Under the pieces are notes generated by a model that searched no databases, was not told where the DNA came from, and saw only the letters and a program-made list of their open reading frames with translations. Below, in pieces: positions 59,638 to 64,000 of a stretch of DNA of 64,000 nt. How positions within the stretch are numbered: position 1 is the first letter of the stretch; every line of letters starts with the position of its first letter. The stretch is from assembly GCA_027475525.1 (NCBI GenBank), contig JAMWFC010000053.1, positions 1,550,001 to 1,614,000 on the forward strand, given 5' to 3'. A program made the translations under genes and the position numbers. This DNA comes from Macrolepiota albuminosa. Taxonomy: Eukaryota > Basidiomycota > Agaricomycetes > Agaricales > Agaricaceae.

Positions 59638-60557
59638 CTGGCTCAAAAAACTGCTTCAATATTTGGCCTTTTTGAAAAGATTCATATGGTGTGCAACAAT
59701 TACTTAGGCAAAAAATTGTGGAAAATCACATGGCATACAAACTGCATCTTGGCTTTATAATGATATATAGATCATATGATTTGAACAAGAACTCATTGAT
59801 TAATAAATCAAACAAAATATTCAATCATTGGGGCAGCTTTTTGACCCACTCTAATTTACTCTAATTTTCATACTTAGTACTTGGTGTGGCCTCTATTTGC
59901 CTTTATAACTGCTTTTATTCTTCTAGGCATGCTCTTTATAAGGCTTTGGCATACCTCTGATGGTATTTTATTCTATTTCTTGACTACTTTCTCTCACAAC
60001 TCATGCACTTCTTTAAGGATACTTCATACTTTCAAAGTTTGTGCTTGATGTAAATTTAGAGGTGTTCAATGGGATTGAGATCAGGGGATTGGGCAGGCTA
60101 GGATATCACAATAATGTTGTTATCAGAGAACCAAATTTTTGCTTGTTGAGAGGTGTGTTTTGAGTTGTTGTCATGCTAAAAATATTGTTCTTCTTCTTTT
60201 ATTTCCAACTTCTCCAAGCTTTCTACCGCTTCCTCATCCAAAATCTCATAATACTGTGCAGCATCTATCTTTTCTTGAACTTCTATAAGCTTCTCCACTC
60301 CATTTCAACCTATGCAGTCCCATACTATGAGATTGTTTCCTCCTCTATGCTTGACAGTTGGCATAGTGGTGCAGTGAGATAGTGGTTCTCCTGGAATTTT
60401 CCATACATATACCTTCTCATCTGATCCAATCTGATTAATCTTTGCCTTTCTCCACTGTCCAGTTTTCATGATACTTAGCAAACTTAAGCCAGTTTGCACA
60501 ATGAGCAGCCTTGAGCATGGGAACTTTCTTCTTTGTTGCTGAGCAAAAACCTGCCTC
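59638..60557 (-). mobile_element. Truncated Tc1/mariner element 3
   Basis: The left TIR (59638 to about 59850) is nearly identical to that of element 2. Then comes a minus-strand transposase remnant with the same order of blocks, reversed: WPAQSPDL-like near 60090, NNLIVWDCIG near 60310, and KKVPMLKAAHCANWLKF near 60510. At 60558 it is cut off by a family A LTR fragment, so the other TIR and the DNA-binding part are lost. Stops are many. Confidence 0.88.
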
Positions 60558-60722
60558 TGTTAAGGGACTCCTCATTTCTTCCTTCTTTTACTTCCTATTC
60601 CTTCACTCTCTTTTTATTCATTTCCTTATTTCTTTTATCATTCTCTCATTTTGCTGTTTCTATTCTCTCAACATTAGCTGTTAGTACTATTCTTAGCCTT
60701 TGAGGTGCTCTAGTTCTTTAGC
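60558..60722 (+). repeat. Solo LTR, family A, truncated copy A5
   Basis: It begins TGTTAAGGGACTCCTCATTT and matches the first 165 bp or so of the A family up to GTTCTTTAGCT, then switches to dispersed repeat R. No target duplication can be tested. Confidence 0.8.
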
Positions 60723-60734
60723 TCACATAGAAAC

Positions 60735-61030
60735 ATCACAATGGTACATGTCATATGTTGTACAGAAGCTCGCTTTGTGCTGTACCATATGTGTCCAGCA
60801 GAGTCCGCTATACTGGAGTGAAGCAGTCCCCACAGTGCTGTAGAATACAGAGCCGCAGACGTGTCACAATGTGCTGTATGACATGGTCCAGTGGATCAAT
60901 AAAAGGCAGGCACACACATGTGCATGCAGGCCCAGCAGATGCCAGCGGACACTAGCGGACGTTAATGTGCGTCAGCGGCTGCCGGCAGGCATCAGCCCAC
61001 AAGTGAAAATCTCCTCCATTGGCAGATGTC
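60735..61030 (-). repeat. Dispersed repeat R, CpG-rich copy
   Basis: The complement of this stretch matches 33925-34215. Here CpGs such as GACACGTCTGCGGC are retained where the other copy has AACACATCTGCAGC. The family is otherwise unknown. Confidence 0.75.
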
Positions 61031-62089
61031 ATGGCATGAATAAACCCTTCTTGAGGTTCTCCACTTTCCTCCCCTCTCCCTTCCTCTCCGCAATAACTTG
61101 AGGCTGCACACCTCCCCTTCCCTCCTTTTCCTACCCCCAACGCTAGTGTAAGTCTACAAAAGGGCCCTGCAGACCTACGCAGGCCTACGCAAGCCACCAG
61201 CAGACATCCATGCAGACGTATGTTGACGGACTCAAACCTACATGGGCCTATGCAGGCCTGCACAGGGCACTAGCAGACATCTACAGAGGCCTACGCAGGT
61301 CCATGGGGGCTGGTTGGACCAAGGAAAAAAATAACTTGTCTTGCCCACTGTATGCCTGTGGAGGGGAATCGAACCCCCAGTCTTGGAAAAGCTTCCAGCA
61401 ATGGAACACATATTTAACCATTGCACCACAGGTTTGTTACTAACGGATAGATTCAAAGGTTGAATAACACAATGAATGGACACCCACCTATGTTTCTGCA
61501 GGTTCCCATATGGATTTTTTGAGGTGGAAGGAGAATAGCATACCTCCTAAAAGAGTTTTTGTGGCTTGAAAGGGGCATTGGCATCAGCAGCCATCAGCTG
61601 GCATCTGTCAGAGTTCATCAGCAGCAATCATGACCCACTGGCATCCATTGGCATCCATTGGCATCTGTTGTACATCCATTGGCATCTGCTAGATATCTGC
61701 TGGTATCTGTTGGCATCTATAGGAATCTGTTGGCAACCCCTGGCATCATCTGGCATCAGAGCAGAAGAGAAGGAAACGGGGTGCATGGGTGTCTGCCGCA
61801 TGGAGTGGCATCTTGAAGAGCGTGGAGGGTGGTGGAAGAAGGATGGGGGTGGGGAGAAAGAGGGGGAAGAGGAAAGGGGAGGAATGTGAGTATCTGCTGG
61901 TACGCCAGTGGACATAGCAGACGTTGGACATCAGGTCAGGGAGAAGGAGGGAAGCAGGGTGTATGTGGTGGACGGAGATGGCATGTGAGGTAGTGTGGGG
62001 AGTGGAGAGGATGGCACTGGGGAGAAAGAGGGGGAGGGGTAGAAGAGGGTGCGTGAGTATCTGCTGTCCGCTGGCATGCCAGCAGACGG
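61031..62089. repeat. Degenerate minisatellite and duplicated block region
   Basis: Bases 61140-61300 hold repeats of a GCAGGCCTACGCA type. Bases 61575-61760 hold a degenerate array built on TTGGCATCTGCTGG. Bases about 61775-61930 and 61945-62100 are diverged direct copies (shared GAGTATCTGCTG, GAGAAAGAGGGGGA). A tRNA-like sequence lies at 61355-61432. No coding signal. Confidence 0.65.
61355..61432 (-). ncRNA. tRNA-like sequence (tRNA relic or SINE head)
   Basis: Minus strand, 78 nt. The acceptor CCTGTGG/CCACAGG pairs perfectly over seven bases. The T arm GGGGG-TTCGATT-CCCCT is good and holds a perfect B-box (GGTTCGATTCC). The D arm and anticodon arm (GTTCC...GAAGC, possible anticodon TGC) pair poorly, and 12 bases lie between the anticodon arm and T arm. 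It may be a degraded tRNA or a tRNA-derived repeat. Its first 17 bases resemble the repeat units at 62413-62730. Confidence 0.5.
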
Positions 62090-62379
62090 TAGCTGACATC
62101 AGTGGAATATTCATTTATTGATATTTAATATTGTATACAGCAGTGGGTTCTACTTCCCCTACTCCACTTTAACGGGGTCTAATGGTGTGTTTTTATATGG
62201 GTGCATTTTTGCTCTATATGTACATCATACTGATCTGTAGTAAGTGCCTGTAGTAGTTGATTTGATCCACTCAATTTTCAGTATTGTGTGGAATGGTGAG
62301 TTTGACTACCCTAGTCCAAACTCCCCTAGTCCACCATAATGACGTATAATGGTGTCTTTCTATACTGCTGCATTTTTGC

Positions 62380-62533
62380 ACTACATGTAAACTGTACTGA
62401 TTTTTGGTAAGGACCTGTGGTCCAATGGAATATTGATACATTGATATTTCATATTGACTACATGTAAACTGTACTGATTTTTGGTAAGGACCTGTGGTCC
62501 AATGGAATATTGATACATTGATATTTCATATTG
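62380..62533. repeat. 77-bp exact tandem duplication
   Basis: Units 62380-62456 and 62457-62533, starting ACTACATGTAAACTG, are identical and contain the A-box half of a tRNA-like unit. Confidence 0.97.
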
Positions 62534-62970
62534 TGCACAAAAAGTGGGTTCGAATCCTGCTAGTGCACATTAGACATGACTCAACTTCATTTTACTAATT
62601 GTTATTTACTGATTTTTGCACTACATATACACTGTACTGATTTTTGGTAAGGACCTGTGGTCTAATGGAATATTGATACATTGATATTTCATATTGTGCA
62701 CAAGAGCCGGGTTCAAATCCCGCTAGTGCACATTATACATGACATAACTTTGTTTTACTAATTGTTATTTACTACACAGTATAATAAACAAAGTAAGATT
62801 GTAATTTTTTACAATGTTCTGTGTAAAGTAAGATTGTAATTTTTTACAATGTCCTGTGGTCTAGCAAAATATTGTCAGTCTATATTTTTTCTACTGTACA
62901 ATTTGAGGGTTCGAGTTCCCCTTGTGTAATCATTGAATAGTGTGTGGTTTTTTGCATTCATGAGAGTGGC

Positions 62971-63124
62971 ATAACAGAACAAAACAATGGGACGGTTAAT
63001 CTTAGTGGACCTGAGTCCTGTCCAAACTAATTGAAATGTCTGTAGTAATAACAGAACAAAACAATGGGACGGTTAATCTTAGTGGACCTGAGTCCTGTCC
63101 AAACTAATTGAAATGTCTGTAGTA
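62971..63124. repeat. 77-bp exact tandem duplication
   Basis: Units 62971-63047 and 63048-63124, starting ATAACAGAACAAAAC, are identical. Confidence 0.97.
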
Positions 63125-63350
63125 ATGTGCTGTAGCCTAGTACACAATACTAGAGTGATATTTATGTATAATCCACAGAATGTCCTATAGTCTAGCAGAA
63201 TATTGTCAGTTTATGTTTCTTCTAGTGCACAACTGGAGGTAACAAATCAACCGGATTTATAATGGATTCATCAGCAGCACAATGGAATGGTTAATCTTGA
63301 CGAAAAATAACCAATGGAAAAGCCAAGAATTATAGTAACTAAGGATTAAA

Positions 63351-64000
63351 TTACTCGTCCGATGTGTATTCCTCCTCTTCATTAGATTCATGTAATGCAT
63401 CTGAATAGAACAAATCCTCATCAAGCAGGTAGTCTGCTGTCAAAAATGCAAAGTCGTCCGGTGTATATGGCCCTTGAGGTCTGGGAAGTGTGATGTCTTC
63501 ATAGTTTGCTATCAGGCCTGACGATGAAGATGGTGAGGGTGACTCTGACATATCAACAGACACATCATCAGTATGACCAGCTTGATTGAAAGGGCCAATG
63601 GGCCTACATTGATCATGTTTTGCTCTAGCGCAAAATTCTTGTTCTGTTGAAATAAATTAACTATGATTACCAGTGCCAAATTATACTCACATTGTTGATA
63701 CAATTTGTTAATTCTTCTATGATCCTCATATTAAATCATACATGTTTCATATTCCTCCCACTCCCGGACATTGTTACCAGTAGGTAGGGTTGGAGAAGGA
63801 GATTGTTGGAAGGGGGAAGACTGGATTTGAAGAGCCATTACATCAAAAAGTGGTGGAAGATTTTCTTTGTCATTGGCTGCCCTGCCTCCATCCATCTCTT
63901 CTGCCATCACAAAAAATAGCAGTGGAAGATTTTCTTTGTCCTCGGTTGCCATATGTACGCCGCTCTGGACTTCTGTTTGTCCACTGTCACCAGCTGCCAC
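63351..64000 (-). pseudogene. Partial gene of unknown function, probably broken, running off the window
   Basis: The minus-strand frame is open to the window edge, so the start is outside. It reads twice DKENLPxLFxVMA (near 63935 and 63865), then PTGNNVREWEEYET near 63770. An in-frame TAA follows at about 63741, after which the same frame continues with RRINKLYQQ. After a likely intron (about 63656-63706) the next part reads QEFCARAKHDQCRPIGPFNQ, then an acidic tail ending EEEEYTSDE with the stop at 63351. The frame resembles hypothetical proteins common near basidiomycete repeats, without known function. The internal stop suggests decay, but an undetected intron could also remove it. Confidence 0.5.

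Larger units (their letters stand above)
62090..63250 (+). repeat. Cluster of tRNA-like repeat units
   Basis: At least four related plus-strand units are seen: 62413 (partial), 62490-62569, 62651-62732 and 62850-62932, with weaker ones near 62100 and 63180. Each begins CCTGTGGTCYAATGGAATAT (or a relative), like a Pol III A-box. About 50 bp later comes a B-box such as GGGTTCAAATCCC or GGGTTCGAGTTCCCC. In units 62490 and 62651 the B-box sits in a hairpin closed by TGTGCAC/GTGCACA. Two 77-bp duplications lie inside the cluster, and a 35-bp imperfect duplication at 62790-62859. No poly(A) tail or target duplication was found. Confidence 0.55.

Noticed and set aside
61575..61760. Possible CRISPR-like or coding repeat
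   Set aside because: It is a degenerate minisatellite of short TTGGCATCTGCTGG-like units without defined spacers or frame.
62790..62859. Ninth member of the 77-bp duplication set
   Set aside because: This duplication has a 35-bp period and contains mismatches, so it is a different, probably genuine event.

Overview
The window reads as nuclear DNA of a filamentous basidiomycete, most likely an Agaricomycete. The evidence is intron-dense genes with introns of about 50-60 bp, a DUF6533 membrane-protein gene, an Rgp1-type gene, Tad1-clade LINEs, Tc1/mariner elements and solo LTRs. No species is claimed.

Layout. 1-5,050 is AT-rich transposon debris: a broken Ty1/copia pol gene, then a Tc1/mariner element split by a solo LTR. 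5,600-28,600 is the gene-bearing block. It holds a single-pass cell-surface protein (5603-7387, +), a conserved proline/serine-rich protein (10210-11718, -), an SDR oxidoreductase with nine exons (13069-14418, +), a tRNA-Asn (17654), an F-box protein (19688-21180, +) converging on an adenosine-deaminase-like gene (21169-22391, -), a DUF6533 gene (23144-24726, +), a long Rgp1-family gene (25021-28441, -) and a second tRNA-Asn (28517). 28,800-46,300 is a transposon nest: a Tc1 element holding an LTR that itself holds another LTR, a dead tyrosine recombinase, a fragment of one LINE, and a near-complete LINE with a solo LTR inside it. 47,500-53,150 is a small island with a cytochrome P450 and a divergently transcribed MFS transporter; a 0.5 kb foldback element sits between their starts. 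53,200-64,000 is again repeats: gag-like remnants, two solo LTRs, a truncated Tc1, a tRNA-like repeat cluster, and a partial gene at the right edge.

How the genes relate. The central block is housekeeping and signalling (Ypt6/Rab6 GEF subunit, purine-type deaminase, F-box adaptor, oxidoreductase) with no operon-like or cluster logic. The P450 and MFS pair could share a promoter region and act together in oxidation and efflux of a small molecule, but only two such genes are present.

The most striking structure is a set of eight exact tandem duplications, every one exactly 77 bp long, in unrelated sequence contexts (one in the Rgp1 gene, two inside solo LTRs, five in repeats). Biology rarely gives one fixed length; unmerged k=77 contig overlaps in the assembly would. 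Older repeat copies also show CpG-to-TpG/CpA decay, while one solo LTR family stands out as CpG-rich islands. Internal exon borders of the DUF6533, P450 and MFS genes were only partly resolved by eye.
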